Shown here: positions 13,151-29,900 of the stretch, piece by piece | How the letters are laid out: each line of letters begins with the position of its first letter | Numbering within the stretch: position 1 is the stretch's first letter | From: Litoditis marina | Taxonomy: Eukaryota; Nematoda; Chromadorea; Rhabditida; Rhabditidae | Reading direction: 5' to 3' | Assembly (NCBI GenBank): GCA_964036275.1 | Contig: OZ038435.1 | Location: 22,922,559-22,986,558, forward strand | DNA length: 64,000 bases | Notes under the pieces: model-generated | Databases searched by the model: none | What the model was told of the DNA's origin: nothing | What the model saw: only the letters and a program-made list of their open reading frames with translations | Position numbers and translations under genes: made by a program

Positions 13151-14999
13151 TTGAAACATCAATTTATTCTCAATGAGTAACATATAACTTCATGAAAGTA
13201 ACGTAAGAGAAGGTTTATCAACACTGGCCTACTACATTAAATCGGTCATGTTTAGACAATTACAATTATGTTCTCCCTGCGTGTACTAAGTCACGTTTCT
13301 CGTGGGAAATTGGGAGGAACCTTGAAACATCAATTTATTCTCAATGAGTAACATATAACTTCATGAAAGTAACGTAAGAGAAGGTTTATCAACACTGGCC
13401 TACTACATTAAATCGGTCATGTTTAGACAATTACAATTATGTTCTCCCTGCGTGTACTAAGTCACGTTTCTCGTGGGAAATTGGGAGGAACCTTGAAACA
13501 TCAATTTATTCTCAATGAGTAACATATAACTTCATGAAAGTAACGTAAGAGAAGGTTTATCAACACTGGCCTACTACATTAAATCGGTCATGTTTAGACA
13601 ATTACAATTATGTTCTCCCTGCGTGTACTAAGTCACGTTTCTCGTGGGAAATTGGGAGGAACCTTGAAACATCAATTTATTCTCAATGAGTAACATATAA
13701 CTTCATGAAAGTAACGTAAGAGAAGGTTTATCAACACTGGCCTACTACATTAAATCGGTCATGTTTAGACAATTACAATTATGTTCTCCCTGCGTGTACT
13801 AAGTCACGTTTCTCGTGGGAAATTGGGAGGAACCTTGAAACATCAATTTATTCTCAATGAGTAACATATAACTTCATGAAAGTAACGTAAGAGAAGGTTT
13901 ATCAACACTGGCCTACTACATTAAATCGGTCATGTTTAGACAATTACAATTATGTTCTCCCTGCGTGTACTAAGTCACGTTTCTCGTGGGAAATTGGGAG
14001 GAACCTCAAAACATCAATTTATTCTCAATGAGTAACATATAACTTCATGAAAGTAACGTAAGAGAAGGTTTATCAACACTGGCCTACCACATTAAATCGG
14101 TCATGTTTAGGCAATTACAATTATGTTCTCCCTGCGTGTACTAAGTCACGTTTCTCGTGGGAAATTGGGAGGAACCTTGAAACATCAATTTATTCTCAAT
14201 GAGTAACATATAACTTTATGAAAGTAACGTAAGAGAAGGTTTATCAACACTGGCCTACTACATTAAATCGGTCATGTTTAGACAATTACAATTATGTTCT
14301 CCCTGCGTGTACTAAGTCACGTTTCTCGTGGGAAATTGGGAGGAACCTTGAAACATCAATTTATTCTCAATGAGTAACATATAACTTCATGAAAGTAACG
14401 TAAGAGAAGGTTTATCAACACTGGCCTACTACATTAAATCGGTCATGTTTAGACAATTACAATTATGTTCTCCCTGCGTGTACTAAGTCACGTTTCTCGT
14501 GGGAAATTGGGAGGAACCTTGAAACATCAATTTATTCTCAATGAGTAACATATAACTTCATGAAAGTAACGTAAGAGAAGGTTTATCAACACTGGCCTAC
14601 TACATTAAATCGGTCATGTTTAGACAATTACAATTATGTTTTCCCTGCGTGTACTAAGCCACGTTTCTCGTGGGAAATTGGGAGGAACCTCGAAACATCA
14701 ACTTATTCTCAATGAGTAACATATAACTTCATGAAAGTAACGTAAGAGAAGGTTTATCAACACTGGCCTACTACATTAAATCGGTCATGTTTAGACAATT
14801 ACAATTATGTTCTCCCTGCGTGTACTAAGTCACGTTTCTTGTGGGAAATTGGGAGGAACCTTGAAACATCAATTTATTCTCAATGAGTAACATATAACTT
14901 CATGAAAGTAACGTAAGAGAAGGTTTATCAACACTGGCCTACTACATTAAATCGGTCATGTTTAGACAATTATTACAATTATGTTCTCCCTGCGTGTAC

Positions 15000-17900
15000 T
15001 AAGTCACGTTTCTCGTGGGAAATTGGGAGGAACCTCGAGACATCAATTTATTTTCAATGAGTAACATATAACTTCATGAAGGTAACGTATAAGATGGTTT
15101 ATCAACACTGGCCTACTACACTAAATCGGTCATGTTAAGACAATTACAATTATGTTCTCCCTGCGTGTACTAAGTCACGTTTCTCGTGGGAAATTGGGAG
15201 GAACCTTGAAACATCAATTTATTCTCAATGGGTAACATATAACTTCATGAAAGTAACGTAAGAGAAGGTTCATCAACACTGGCCTACTACATTAAATCGG
15301 TCATGTTTAGACAATTACAATTATGTTCTCCCTGCGTGTACTAAGTCACGTTTCTCGTGGGAAATTGGGAGGAACCTCGAAACATCAACTTATTCTCAAT
15401 GAGTAACATATAACTTCATGAAAGTAACGTAAGAGAAGGTTTATCAACACCGGCCTACTACATTAAATCGTTCATGTTTAGACAATTACAATTATGTTCT
15501 CCCTGCGTGTACTAAGTCACGTTTCTCGGGGAAAATTGGGAGGAACCTTGAAACATCAATTTATTCTCAATGAGTAACATATAACTTCATGAAAGTAACG
15601 TAAGAGAAGGTTTATCAACACTGGCCTACTACATTAAATCGGTCATGTTTAGACAATTACAATTATGTTCTCCCTGCGTGTACTAAGTTACGTTTCTCGT
15701 GGGAAATTGGGAGGAACCTTGAAACATCAATTTATTCTCAATGAGTAACATATACCTTCATGAAAGTAACGTAAGAGAAGGTTTATCAACACTGGCCTAC
15801 TACATTAAATCGGTCATGTTTAGACAATTACAATTATGTTCTCCCTGCGTGTACTAAGTTACGTTTCTCGTGGGAAATTGGGAGGAACCTTGAAACATCA
15901 ATTTATTCTCAATGAGTAACATATACCTTCATGAAAGTAACGTAAGAGAAGGTTTATCAACACTGGCCTACTACATTAAATCGGTCATCTTTAGACAATT
16001 ACAATTATGTTCTCCCTGCGTGTACTAAGTCACGTTTCTCGTGGGAAATTGGGAGGAACCTCGAAACATCAACTTATTCTCAATGAGTAACATATAACTT
16101 CATGAAAGTAACGTAATAGAAGGTTTATCAACACTGGCCTACTACCTTAAATCGGTCATGTTTATACAATTACAATTATGTTCTCCATGCGTGTACTAAG
16201 TCACGTTTCTCGTGGGAAATCGGGAGGAACCTTGAAACATCAATTTATTCTCAATGAGTAACATATAACTTCATGAAAGTAACGTAAGAGAAGGTTTATC
16301 AACACTGGCCTACTACATTAAATCGGTCATGTTTAGACAATTACAATTATGTTCTCCCTGCGTGTACTAAGTCACGTTTCTCGTGGGAAATTGGGAGGAA
16401 CCTCGAAACATCAACTTATTCTCAATGAGTAACATATAACTTCATGAAAGTAACGTAAGAGAAGGTTTATCAACACTACCCTACTACATTAAATCGGTCA
16501 TGTTTAGACAATTACAATTATGTTCTCCCTGCGTGTACTAAGTCACGTGTCTCGTGGGAAATTGGGAGGAACCTTGAAACATCAATTTATTCTCAATGAG
16601 TAACATATAACTTCATGAAAGTAACGTAAGAGAAGGTTATCAACACTGGCCTACTACATTAAATCGGTCATGTTAAGACAATTACAATTATGTTCTCCCT
16701 GCGTGTACTAAGTCACGTTTCTCGTGGGAAATTGGGAGGAACCTCGAAACATCAACTTATTCTCAATGAGTAACATATAACTTCATGAAAATAACGTAAG
16801 AGAAGGTTTATCAACACTGGCCTACTACATTAAATCGGTCATGTTTAGACAATTACAATTATGTTCTCCCTGCGTGTACTAAGTCACGTTTCTCGTGGGA
16901 AATTGGGAGGAACCTTGAAACATCAATTTATTCTCAATGAGTAACATATAACTTCATGAAAGTAACGTAAGAGAAGGTTTATCAACACTGGCCTACTACA
17001 TTAAATCGGTCATGTTTAGACAATTACAATTATGTTCTCCCTGCGTGTACTAAGTCACGTTTCTCGTGGAATTGGGAGGAACCTTGAAACATCAATTTAT
17101 TCTCAATGAGTAACATATAACTTCATGAAAGTAACGTAAGAGAAGGTTTATCAACACTGGCCTACCACATTAAATCGGTCATGTTTAGACAATTACAATT
17201 ATGTTCTCCCTGCGTGTACTAAGTCACGTTTCTCGTGGGAAATTGGGAGGAACCTCGAAACATCAACTTATTCTTAATGAGTAACATATAACTTCATGAA
17301 AGTAACGTAAGAGAAGGTTTATCAACACTGGCCTACTACATTAAATCGGTCATGTTTAGACAATTACAATTATGTTCTCCCTGCGTGTACTAAGTCACGT
17401 TTCTCGTGGGAAATTGGGAGAAACCTTGAAACATCAATTTATTCTCAATGAGTAACATATAACTTCATGAAAGTAACGTAAGAGAAGGTTTATCAACACT
17501 GGCCTACTACATTAAATCGGTCATGTTTAGACAATTACAATTATGTTCTCCCTGCGTGTACTGAGTCACGTTTCTCGTGGGAAATTGGGAGGAACCTTGA
17601 AACATCAATTTATTCTCAATGAGTAACATATAACTTCATGAAAGTAACGTAAGAGAAGGTTAATCAACACTGGCCTACTACATTAAAGCGGTCATGTTTA
17701 GACAATTACAATTATGTTCTCCCTGCGTGTACTAAGCCACGTTTCTCGTGGGAAATTGGGAGGAACCTCGAAACATCAACTTATTCTCAATGAGTAACAT
17801 ATTACTTCATGAAAGTAACGTAAGAGAAGGTTTATCAACACTGGCCTACTACATTAGATCGGTCATGTTTAGACAATTACAATTATGTTCTCCCTGCGTG

Positions 17901-20900
17901 TACTAAGTCACGTTTCTCGTGGAAATTGGGAGGAACCTCAAACATCAACTTATTCTAATGAGTAACATATAACTTCATGAAAGTAACGTAAGAGAAGGTT
18001 TATCAACACTGGCCTACTACATTAAATCGGTCATGTTTAGACAATTACAATTATGTTCTCCCTGCGTGTACTAAGCCACGTTTCTCGTGGGAAATTGGGA
18101 GGAACCTCGAAACATCACTTATTCTCAATGAGTAACATATTACTTCATGAAAGTAACGTAAGAGAAGGTTTATCAACACTGGCCTACTACATTAAATCGG
18201 TCATGTTTAGACAATTACAATTATGTTCTCCCTGCGTGTACTAAGTCACGTTTCTCGTGGGAAATTGGGAGGAACCTCGAAACATCAACTTATTCTCAAT
18301 GAGTAACATATTACTTCATGAAAGTAACGTAAGAGAAGGTTTATCAACACTGGCCTACTACATTAAATCGGTCATGTTTAGACAATTACAATTATGTTCT
18401 CCCTGCGTGTACTAAGTCACGTTTCTCGTGGGAAATTGGGAGGAACCTTGAAACATCAATTTATTCTCAATGAGTAACATATAACTTCATGAAAGTAACG
18501 TAAGAGAAGGTTTATCAACACTGGCTTACTACATTAAATCGGTCATGTTTAGACAATTACAATTATGTTCTCCCTGTGTGTACTAAGTCACGTTTCTCGT
18601 GGGAAATTGGGAGGAACCTTGAACATCAATTTATTCTCAATGAGTAACATATAACTTCATGAAAGTAACGTAAGAGAAGGTTATCAACACTGGCCTACCA
18701 CATTAAATCGGTCATGTTTAGACAATTACAATTATGTTCTCCCTGCGTGTACTAAGTCACGTTTCTCGTGGGAAATTGGAGGAACCTCAAAACATCAACT
18801 TATTCTTAATGAGTAACATATAACTTCATGAAAGTAACGTAAGAGAAGGTTTATCAACACTGGCCTACTACATTAAATCGGTCATGTTTAGACAATTACA
18901 ATTATGTTCTCCCTGCGTGTACTAAGTCACGTTTCTCGTGGGAAATTGGGAGAAACCTTGAAACATCAATTTATTCTCAATGAGTAACATATAACTTCAT
19001 GAAAGTAACGTAAGAGAAGGTTTATCAACACTGGCCTACTACATTAAATCGGTCATGTTTAGACAATTACAATTATGTTCTCCCTGCGTGTACTAAGTCA
19101 CGTTTCTCGTGGAAATTGGGAGGAACCTCAAAACATCAACTTATTCTTAATGAGTAACATATAACTTCATGAAAGTAACGTAAGAGAAGGTTTATCAACA
19201 CTGGCCTACTACATTAAATCGGTCATGTTTAGACAATTACAATTATGTCTCCCTGCGTGTACTAAGCCACGTTTCTCGTGGGAAATTGGGAGGAACCTCG
19301 AAACATCAACTTATTCTCAATGAGTAACATATAACTTCATGAAGGTAACGTATAAGATGGTTTATCAACACTGGCCTACTACATTAAATCGGTCATGTTT
19401 AGACAATTACAATTATGTTCTCCCTGCGTGTACTAAGTCACGTTTCTCGTGGGAAATCGGGAGAAACCTTGAAACATCAATTATTCTCAATGAGTAACAT
19501 ATAACTTCATGAAAGTAACGTAAGAGAAGGTTTATCAACACTGGCCTACTACATTAAATCGGTCATGTTTAGACAATTACAATTATGTTCTCCCTGCGTG
19601 TACTAAGTCACGTGTCTCGTGGAATTGGGAGGAACCTTGAAACATCAATTTATTTTCAATGAGTAACATATAACTTCATGAAAGTAACGTAAGAGAAGGT
19701 TTATCAACACTGGCCTACTACATTAAATCGGTCATGTTAAGACAATTACAATTATGTTCTCCCTGCGTGTACTAAGTCACGTTTCTCGTGGAAATTGGGA
19801 GAACCTCGAAACATCAACTTATTCTCAATGAGTAACATATAACTTCATGAAAATAACGTAAGAGAAGGTTTATCAACACTGGCCTACTACATTAAATCGG
19901 TCATGTTTAGACAATTACAATTATGTTCTCCCTGCGTGTACTAAGTCACGTTTCGCGTGGAAATTGGGAGGAACCTTGAAACATCAATTTATTCTCAATG
20001 AGTAACATATAACTTCATGAAAGTAACGTAAGAGAAGGTTTATCAACACTGGCCTACTACATTAAATCGGTCATGTTTAGACAATTACAATTATGTTCTC
20101 CCTGCGTGTACTAAGTCACGTTTCTCGTGGGAAATTGGAGGAACCTTGAAACATCAATTTATTCTCAATGAGTAACATATAACTTCATGAAAGTAACGTA
20201 AGAGAAGGTTTATCAACACTGGCCTACCACATTAAATCGGTCATGTTTAGACAATTACAATTATGTTCTCCTGCGTGTACTAAGTCACGTTTCTCGTGGG
20301 AAATTGGGAGGAACCTCAAAACATCAACTTATTCTTAATGAGTAACATATAACTTCATGAAAGTAACGTAAGAGAAGGTTTATCAACACTGGCCTACTAC
20401 ATTAAATCGGTCATGTTTAGACAATTACAATTATGTTCTCCTGCGTGTACTAAGTCACGTTTCTCGTGGGAAATTGGGAGAAACCTTGAAACATCAATTT
20501 ATTCTTAATGAGTAACATATAACTTCATGAAGGTAACGTATAAGATGGTTTATCAACACTGGCCTACTACATTAAATCGGTCATGTTTAGACAATTACAA
20601 TTATGTTCTCCCTGCGTGTACTAAGTCACGTTTCTCGTGGAAATTGGAGAAACCTTGAAACATCAATTTATTCTCAATGAGTAACATATAACTTCATGAA
20701 AGTAACGTAAGAGAGGTTTATCAACACTGGCCTACTACATTAAATCGGTCATGTTTAGACAATTACAAGTATGTTCTCCCTGCGTGTACTGAGTCACGTT
20801 TCTCGTGGGAAATTGGGAGGAACCTTGAAACAACAATTTATTCTCAATGAGTAACATATAACTTCATGAAAGTAACGTAAGAGAAGGTTTATCAACACTG

Positions 20901-23900
20901 GCCTACTACATTAAAGCGGTCATGTTAGACAATTACAATTATGTTCTCCCTGCGTGTACTAAGCCACGTTTCTCGTGGGAAATTGGGAGGAACCTCGAAA
21001 CATCAACTTATTCTCAATGAGTAACATATAACTTCATGAAGGTAACGTATAAGATGGTTTATCAACACTGGCCTACTACATTAAATCGGTCATGTTTAGA
21101 CAATTACAATTATGTTCTCCCTGCGTGTACTAAGTCACGTTTCTCGTGGGAAATTGGGAGGAACCTCGAAACATCAACTTATTCTCAATGAGTAACATAT
21201 AACTTCATGAAAGTAACGTAAGAGAAGGTTTATCAACACTGGCCTACTACATTAAATCGGTCATGTTTAGACAATTACAATTATGTTCTCCCTGCGTGTA
21301 CTAAGTCACGTGTCTCGTGGGAAATTGGGAGGAACCTTGAAACATCAATTTATTTTCAATGAGTAACATATAACTTCATGAAAGTAACGTAAGAGAAGGT
21401 TTATCAACACTGGCCTACTACATTAAATCGGTCATGTTAAGACAATTACAATTATGTTCTCCCTGCGTGTACTAAGTCACGTTTCTCGTGGGAAATTGGG
21501 AGGAACCTCGAAACATCAACTTATTCTCAATGAGTAACATATAACTTCATGAAAATAACGTAAGAGAAGGTTTATCAACACTGGCCTACTACATTAAATC
21601 GGTCATGTTTAGACAATTACAATTATGTTCTCCCTGCGTGTACTAAGTCACGTTTCTCGTGGGAAATTGGGAGGAACCTTGAAACATCAATTTATTCTCA
21701 ATGAGTAACATATAACTTCATGAAAGTAACGTAAGAGAAGGTTTATCAACACTGGCCTACTACATTAAATCGGTCATGTTTAGACAATTACAATTATGTT
21801 CTCCCTGCGTGTACTAAGTCACGTTTCTCGTGGGAAATTGGGAGGAACCTTGAAACATCAATTTATTCTCAATGAGTAACATATAACTTCATGAAAGTAA
21901 CGTAAGAGAAGGTTTATCAACACTGGCCTACCACATTAATCGGTCATGTTTAGACAATTACAATTATGTTCTCCCTGCGTGTACTAAGTCACGTTTCTCG
22001 TGGGAAATTGGGAGGAACCTCAAAACATCAACTTATTCTTAATGAGTAACATATAACTTCATGAAAGTAACGTAAGAGAAGGTTTATCAACACTGGCCTA
22101 CTACATTAAATCGGTCATGTTTAGACAATTACAATTATGTTCTCCCTGCGTGTACTAAGTCACGTTTCTCGTGGGAAATTGGGAGAAACCTTGAAACATC
22201 AATTTATTCTTAATGAGTAACATATAACTTCATGAAGGTAACGTATAAGATGGTTTATCAACACTGGCCTACTACATTAAATCGGTCATGTTTAGACAAT
22301 TACAATTATGTTCTCCCTGCGTGTACTAAGTCACGTTTCTCGTGGGAAATTGGGAGGAACCTCGAAACATCAACTTATTCTCAATGAGTAACATATAACT
22401 TCATGAAAGTAACGTAAGAGAAGGTTTATCAACACTGGCCTACTACATTAAAGCGGTCATGTTTAGACAATTACAATTATGTTCTCCCTGCGTGTACTAA
22501 GCCACGTTTCTCGTGGGAAATTGGGAGGAACCTCGAAACATCAACTTATTCTCAATGAGTAACATATTACTTCATGAAAGTAACGTAAGAGAAGGTTTAT
22601 CAACACTGGCCTACTACATTAAATCGGTCATGTTTAGACAATTACAATTATGTTCTCCCTGCGTGTACTAAGTCACGTTTCTCGTGGGATATTGGGAGGA
22701 ACCTCGAAACATCAACTTATTCTCAATGAGTAACATATTACTTCATGAAAGTAACGTAAGAGAAGGTTTATCAACACTGGCCTACTACATTAAATCGGTC
22801 ATGTTTAGACAATTACAATTATGTTCTCCCTGCGTGTACTAAGTCACGTTTCTCGTGGGAAATTGGGAGGAACCTTGAAACATCAATTTATTCTCAATGA
22901 GTAACATATAACTTCATGAAAGTAACGTAAGAGAAGGTTTATCAACACTGGCCTACTACATTAAATCGGTCATGTTTAGACAATTACAATTATGTTCTCC
23001 CTGCGTGTACTAAGTCACGTGTCTCGTGGGAAATTGGGAGGAACCTTGAAACATCAATTTATTCTCAATGAGTAACATATAACTTCATGAAAGTAACGTA
23101 AGAGAAGGTTTATCAACACTGGCCTACCACATTAAATCGGTCATGTTTAGACAATTACAATTATGTTCTCCCTGCGTGTACTAAGTCACGTTTCTCGTGG
23201 GAAATTGGGAGGAACCTCAAAACATCAACTTATTCTTAATGAGTAACATATAACTTCATGAAAGTAACGTAAGAGAAGGTTTATCAACACTGGCCTACTA
23301 CATTAAATCGGTCATGTTTAGACAATTACAATTATGTTCTCCCTGCGTGTACTAAGTCACGTTTCTCGTGGGAAATTGGGAGAAACCTTGAAACATCAAT
23401 TTATTCTCAATGAGTAACATATAACTTCATGAAAGTAACGTAAGAGAAGGTTTATCAACACTGGCCTACTACATTAAATCGGTCATGTTTAGACAATTAC
23501 AATTATGTTCTCCCTGCGTGTACTGAGTCACGTTTCTCGTGGGAAATTGGGAGGAACCTTGAAACATCAATTTATTCTCAATGAGTAACATATAACTTCA
23601 TGAAAGTAACGTAAGAGAAGGTTTATCAACACTGGCCTACTACATTAAATCGGTCATGTTTAGACAATTACAATTATGTTCTCCCTGCGTGTACTAAGTC
23701 ACGTTTCTCGTGGGAAATTGGGAGGAACCTCGAAACATCAACTTATTCTCAATGAAAAACATATTACTTCATGAAAGTAACGTAAGAGAAGGTTTATCAA
23801 CACTGGCCTACTACATTAAATCGGTCATGTTTAGACAATTACAATTATGTTCTCCCTGCGTGTACTAAGTCACGTTTCTCGTGGGAAATTGGGAGAAACC

Positions 23901-26900
23901 TTGAAACATCAATTTATTCTCAATGAGTAACATATAACTTCATGAAAGTAACATAAGAGAAGGTTTATCAACACTGGCCTACTACATTAAATCGGTCATG
24001 TTTAGACAATTACAATTATGTTCTCCCTGCGTGTACTAAGTCACGTTTCTCGTGGGAAATTGGGAGGAACCTTGAAACATCAATTTATTCTCAATGAGTA
24101 ACATATAACTTCATGAAAGTAACGTAAGAGAAGGTTTATCAACACTGGCCTACCACATTAAATCGGTCATGTTTAGACAATTACAATTATGTTCTCCCTG
24201 CGTGTACTAAGTCACGTTTCTCGTGGGGAATTGGGAGGAACCTCAAAACATCAACTTATTCTTAATGAGTAACATATAACTTCATGAAAGTAACGTAAGA
24301 GAGGGTTTATCAACACTGGCCTACTACATTAAATCGGTCATGTTTAGACAATTACAATTATGTTCTCCCTGCGTGTACTAAGTCACGTTTCTCGTGGGAA
24401 ATTGGGAGAAACCTTGAAACATCAATTTATTCTCAATGAGTAACATATAACTTCATGAAAGTAACGTAAGAGAAGGTTTATCAACACTGGCCTACTACAT
24501 TAAATCGGTCATGTTTAGACAATTACAATTATGTTCTCCCTGCGTGTACTAAGTCACGTTTCTCGTGGGAAATTGGGAGAAACCTTGAAACATCAATTTA
24601 TTCTCAATGAGTAACATATAACTTCATGAAAGTAACGTAAGAGAAGGTTTATCAACACTGGCCTACTACATTAAATCGGTCATGTTTAGACAATTACAAT
24701 TATGTTCTCCCTGCGTGTACTGAGTCACGTTTCTCGTGGGAAATTGGGAGGAACCTTGAAACATCAATTTATTCTCAATGAGTAACATATAACTTCATGA
24801 AAGTAACGTAAGAGAAGGTTTATCAACACTGGCCTACTACATTAAAGCGGTCATGTTTAGACAATTACAATTATGTTCTCCCTGCGTGTACTAAGCCACG
24901 TTTCTCGTGGGAAATTGGGAGGAACCTCGAAACATCAACTTATTCTCAATGAGTAACATATTACTTCATGAAAGTAACGTAAGAGAAGGTTTATCAACAC
25001 TGGCCTACTACATTAAAGCGGTCATGTTTAGACAATTACAATTATGTTCTCCCTGCGTGTACTAAGTCACGTTTCTCGTGGGATATTGGGAGGAACCTCG
25101 AAACATCAACTTATTCTCAATGAGTAACATATTACTTCATGAAAGTAACGTAAGAGAAGGTTTATCAACACTGGCCTACTACATTAAATCGGTCATGTTT
25201 AGACAATTACAATTATGTTCTCCCTGCGTGTACTAAGTCACGTTTCTCGTGGAAAATTGGGAGGAACCTTGAAACATCAATTTATTCTCAATGAGTAACA
25301 TATAACTTCATGAAAGTAACGTAAGAGAAGGTTTATCAACACTGGCCTACTACATTAAATCGGTCATGTTTAGACAATTACAATTATGTTCTCCCTGCGT
25401 GTACTAAGTCACGTTTCTCGTGGGAAATTGGGAGGAACCTTGAAACATCAATTTATTCTCAATGAGTAACATATAACTTCATGAAAGTAACGTAAGAGAA
25501 GGTTTATCAACACTGGCCTACCACATTAAATCGGTCATGTTTAGACAATTACAATTATGTTCTCCCTGCGTGTACTAAGTCACGTTTCTCGTGGGAAATT
25601 GGGAGGAACCTCAAAACATCAACTTATTCTTAATGAGTAACATATAACTTCATGAAAGTAACGTAAGAGAAGGTTTATCAACACTGGCCTACTACATTAA
25701 ATCGGTCATGTTTAGACAATTACAATTATGTTCTCCCTGCGTGTACTAAGTCACGTTTCTCGTGGGAAATTGGGAGAAACCTTGAAACATCAATTTATTC
25801 TCAATGAGTAACATATAACTTCATGAAAGTAACGTAAGAGAAGGTTTATCAACACTGGCCTACTACATTAAATCGGTCATGTTTAGACAATTACAATTAT
25901 GTTCTCCCTGCGTGTACTGAGTCACGTTTCTCGTGGGAAATTGGGAGGAACCTTGAAACATCAATTTATTCTCAATGAGTAACATATAACTTCATGAAAG
26001 TAACGTAAGAGAAGGTTTATCAACACTGGCCTACTACATTAAATCGGTCATGTTTAGACAATTACAATTATGTTCTCCCTGCGTGTACTAAGTCACGTTT
26101 CTCGTGGGAAATTGGAGGAACCTCGAAACATCAACTTATTCTCAATGAGTAACATATTACTTCATGAAAGTAACGTAAGAGAAGGTTTATCAACACTGGC
26201 CTACTACATTAAATCGGTCATGTTTAGACAATTACAATTATGTTCTCCCTGCGTGTACTAAGTCACGTTTCTCGTGGGAAATTGGGAGAAACCTTGAAAC
26301 ATCAATTTATTCTCAATGAGTAACATATAACTTCATGAAAGTAACGTAAGAGAAGGTTTATCAACACTGGCCTACTACATTAAATCGGTCATGTTTAGAC
26401 AATTACAATTATGTTCTCCCTGCGTGTACTAAGCCACGTTTCTCGTGGGAAATTGGGAGGAACCTCGAAACATCAACTTATTCTCAATGAGTAACATATT
26501 ACTTCATGAAAGTAACGTAAGAGAAGGTTTATCAACACTGGCCTACTACATTAAATCGGTCATGTTTAGACAATTACAATTATGTTCTCCCTGCGTGTAC
26601 TAAGTCACGTTTCTCGTGGGATATTGGGAGGAACCTCGAAACATCAACTTATTCTCAATGAGTAACATATTACTTCATGAAAGTAACGTAAGAGAAGGTT
26701 TATCAACACTGGCCTACTACATTAAATCGGTCATGTTTAGACAATTACAATTATGTTCTCCCTGCGTGTACTAAGTCACGTTTCTCGTGGGAAATTGGGA
26801 GGAACCTTGAAACATCAATTTATTCTCAATGAGTAACATATAACTTCATGAAAGTAACGTAAGAGAAGGTTTATCAACACTGGCCTACCACATTAAATCG

Positions 26901-29900
26901 GTCATGTTTAGACAATTACAATTATGTTCTCCCTGCGTGTACTAAGTCACGTTTCTCGTGGGGAATTGGGAGGAACCTCAAACATCAACTTATTCTTAAT
27001 GAGTAACATATAACTTCATGAAAGTAACGTAAGAGAGGGTTTATCAACACTGGCCTACTACATTAAATCGGTCATGTTTAGACAATTACAATTATGTTCT
27101 CCCTGCGTGTACTAAGTCACGTTTCTCGTGGGAAATTGGGAGAAACCTTGAAACATCAATTTATTCTCAATGAGTAACATATAACTTCATGAAAGTAACG
27201 TAAGAGAAGGTTTATCAACACTGGCCTACTACATTAAATCGGTCATGTTTAGACAATTACAATTATGTTCTCCCTGCGTGTACTAAGTCACGTTTCTCGT
27301 GGGAAATTGGGAGAAACCTTGAAACATCAATTTATTCTCAATGAGTAACATATAACTTCATGAAAGTAACGTAAGAGAAGGTTTATCAACACTGGCCTAC
27401 TACATTAAATCGGTCATGTTTAGACAATTACAATTATGTTCTCCCTGCGTGTACTGAGTCACGTTTCTCGTGGGAAATTGGGAGGAACCTTGAAACATCA
27501 ATTTATTCTCAATGAGTAACATATAACTTCATGAAAGTAACGTAAGAGAAGGTTTATCAACACTGGCCTACTACATTAAAGCGGTCATGTTTAGACAATT
27601 ACAATTATGTTCTCCCTGCGTGTACTAAGCCACGTTTCTCGTGGGAAATTGGGAGGAACCTCGAAACATCAACTTATTCTCAATGAGTAACATATTACTT
27701 CATGAAAGTAACGTAAGAGAAGGTTTATCAACACTGGCCTACTACATTAAATCGGTCATGTTTAGACAATTACAATTATGTTCTCCCTGCGTGTACTAAG
27801 TCACGTTTCTCGTGGGATATTGGGAGGAACCTCGAAACATCAACTTATTCTCAATGAGTAACATATTACTTCATGAAAGTAACGTAAGAGAAGGTTTATC
27901 AACACTGGCCTACTACATTAAATCGGTCATGTTTAGACAATTACAATTATGTTCTCCCTGCGTGTACTAAGTCACGTTTCTCGTGGAAAATTGGGAGGAA
28001 CCTTGAAACATCAATTTATTCTCAATGAGTAACATATAACTTCATGAAAGTAACGTAAGAGAAGGATTATCAACACTGGCCTACTACATTAAATCGGTCA
28101 TGTTTAGACAATTACAATTATGTTCTCCCTGCGTGTACTAAGTCACGTTTCTCGTGGGAAATTGGGAGGAACCTTGAAACATCAATTTATTCTCAATGAG
28201 TAACATATAACTTCATGAAAGTAACGTAAGAGAAGGTTTATCAACACTGGCCTACCACATTAAATCGGTCATGTTTAGACAATTACAATTATGTTCTCCC
28301 TGCGTGTACTAAGTCACGTTTCTCGTGGGAAATTGGGAGGAACCTCAAAACATCAACTTATTCTTAATGAGTAACATATAACTTCATGAAAGTAACGTAA
28401 GAGAAGGTTTATCAACACTGGCCTACTACATTAAATCGGTCATGTTTAGACAATTACAATTATGTTCTCCCTGCGTGTACTAAGTCACGTTTCTCGTGGG
28501 AAATCGGGAGAAACCTTGAAACATCAATTTATTCTCAATGAGTAACATATAACTTCATGAAAGTAACGTAAGAGAAGGTTTATCAACACTGGCCTACTAC
28601 ATTAAATCGGTCATGTTTAGACAATTACAATTATGTTCTCCCTGCGTGTACTGAGTCACGTTTCTCGTGGGAAATTGGGAGGAACCTTGAAACATCAATT
28701 TATTCTCAATGAGTAACATATAACTTCATGAAAGTAACGTAAGAGAAGGTTTATCAACACTGGCCTACTACATTAAATCGGTCATGTTTAGACAATTACA
28801 ATTATGTTCTCCCTGCGTGTACTAAGTCACGTTTCTCGTGGGAAATTGGGAGGAACCTCGAAACATCAACTTATTCTCAATGAGTAACATATTACTTCAT
28901 GAAAGTAACGTAAGAGAAGGTTTATCAACACTGGCCTACTACATTAAATCGGTCATGTTTAGACAATTACAATTATGTTCTCCCTGCGTGTACTAAGTCA
29001 CGTTTCTCGTGGGAAATTGGGAGAAACCTTGAAACATCAATTTATTCTCAATGAGTAACATATAACTTCATGAAAGTAACGTAAGAGAAGGTTTATCAAC
29101 ACTGGCCTACTACATTAAATCGGTCATGTTTAGACAATTACAATTATGTTCTCCCTGCGTGTACTAAGCCACGTTTCTCGTGGGAAATTGGGAGGAACCT
29201 CGAAACATCAACTTATTCTCAATGAGTAACATATTACTTCATGAAAGTAACGTAAGAGAAGGTTTATCAACACTGGCCTACTACATTAAATCGGTCATGT
29301 TTAGACAATTACAATTATGTTCTCCCTGCGTGTACTAAGTCACGTTTCTCGTGGGATATTGGAGGAACCTCGAAACATCAACTTATTCTCAATGAGTAAC
29401 ATATTACTTCATGAAAGTAACGTAAGAGAAGGTTTATCAACACTGGCCTACTACATTAAATCGGTCATGTTTAGACAATTACAATTATGTTCTCCCTGCG
29501 TGTACTAAGTCACGTTTCTCGTGGGAAATTGGGAGGAACCTTGAAACATCAATTTATTCTCAATGAGTAACATATAACTTCATGAAAGTAACGTAAGAGA
29601 AGGTTTATCAACACTGGCCTACTACATTAAATCGGTCATGTTTAGACAATTACAATTATGTTCTCCCTGCGTGTACTAAGTCACGTTTCTCGTGGGAAAT
29701 TGGGAGGAACCTTGAAACATCAATTTATTCTCAATGAGTAACATATAACTTCATGAAAGTAACGTAAGAGAAGGTTTATCAACACTGGCCTACCACATTA
29801 AATCGGTCATGTTTAGACAATTACAATTATGTTCTCCCTGCGTGTACTAAGTCACGTTTCTCGTGGGAAATTGGGAGGAACCTCAAAACATCAACTTATT

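Noticed and set aside
18053..18244. 63-codon forward ORF, with similar ones at 26070, 29317, 30342, 31878 and 32220, as a possible conserved small protein family
   Set aside because: Each spans one satellite monomer and exists only because a 1-bp deletion shifts past the usual stop. Their similarity reflects the repeat, not protein selection.
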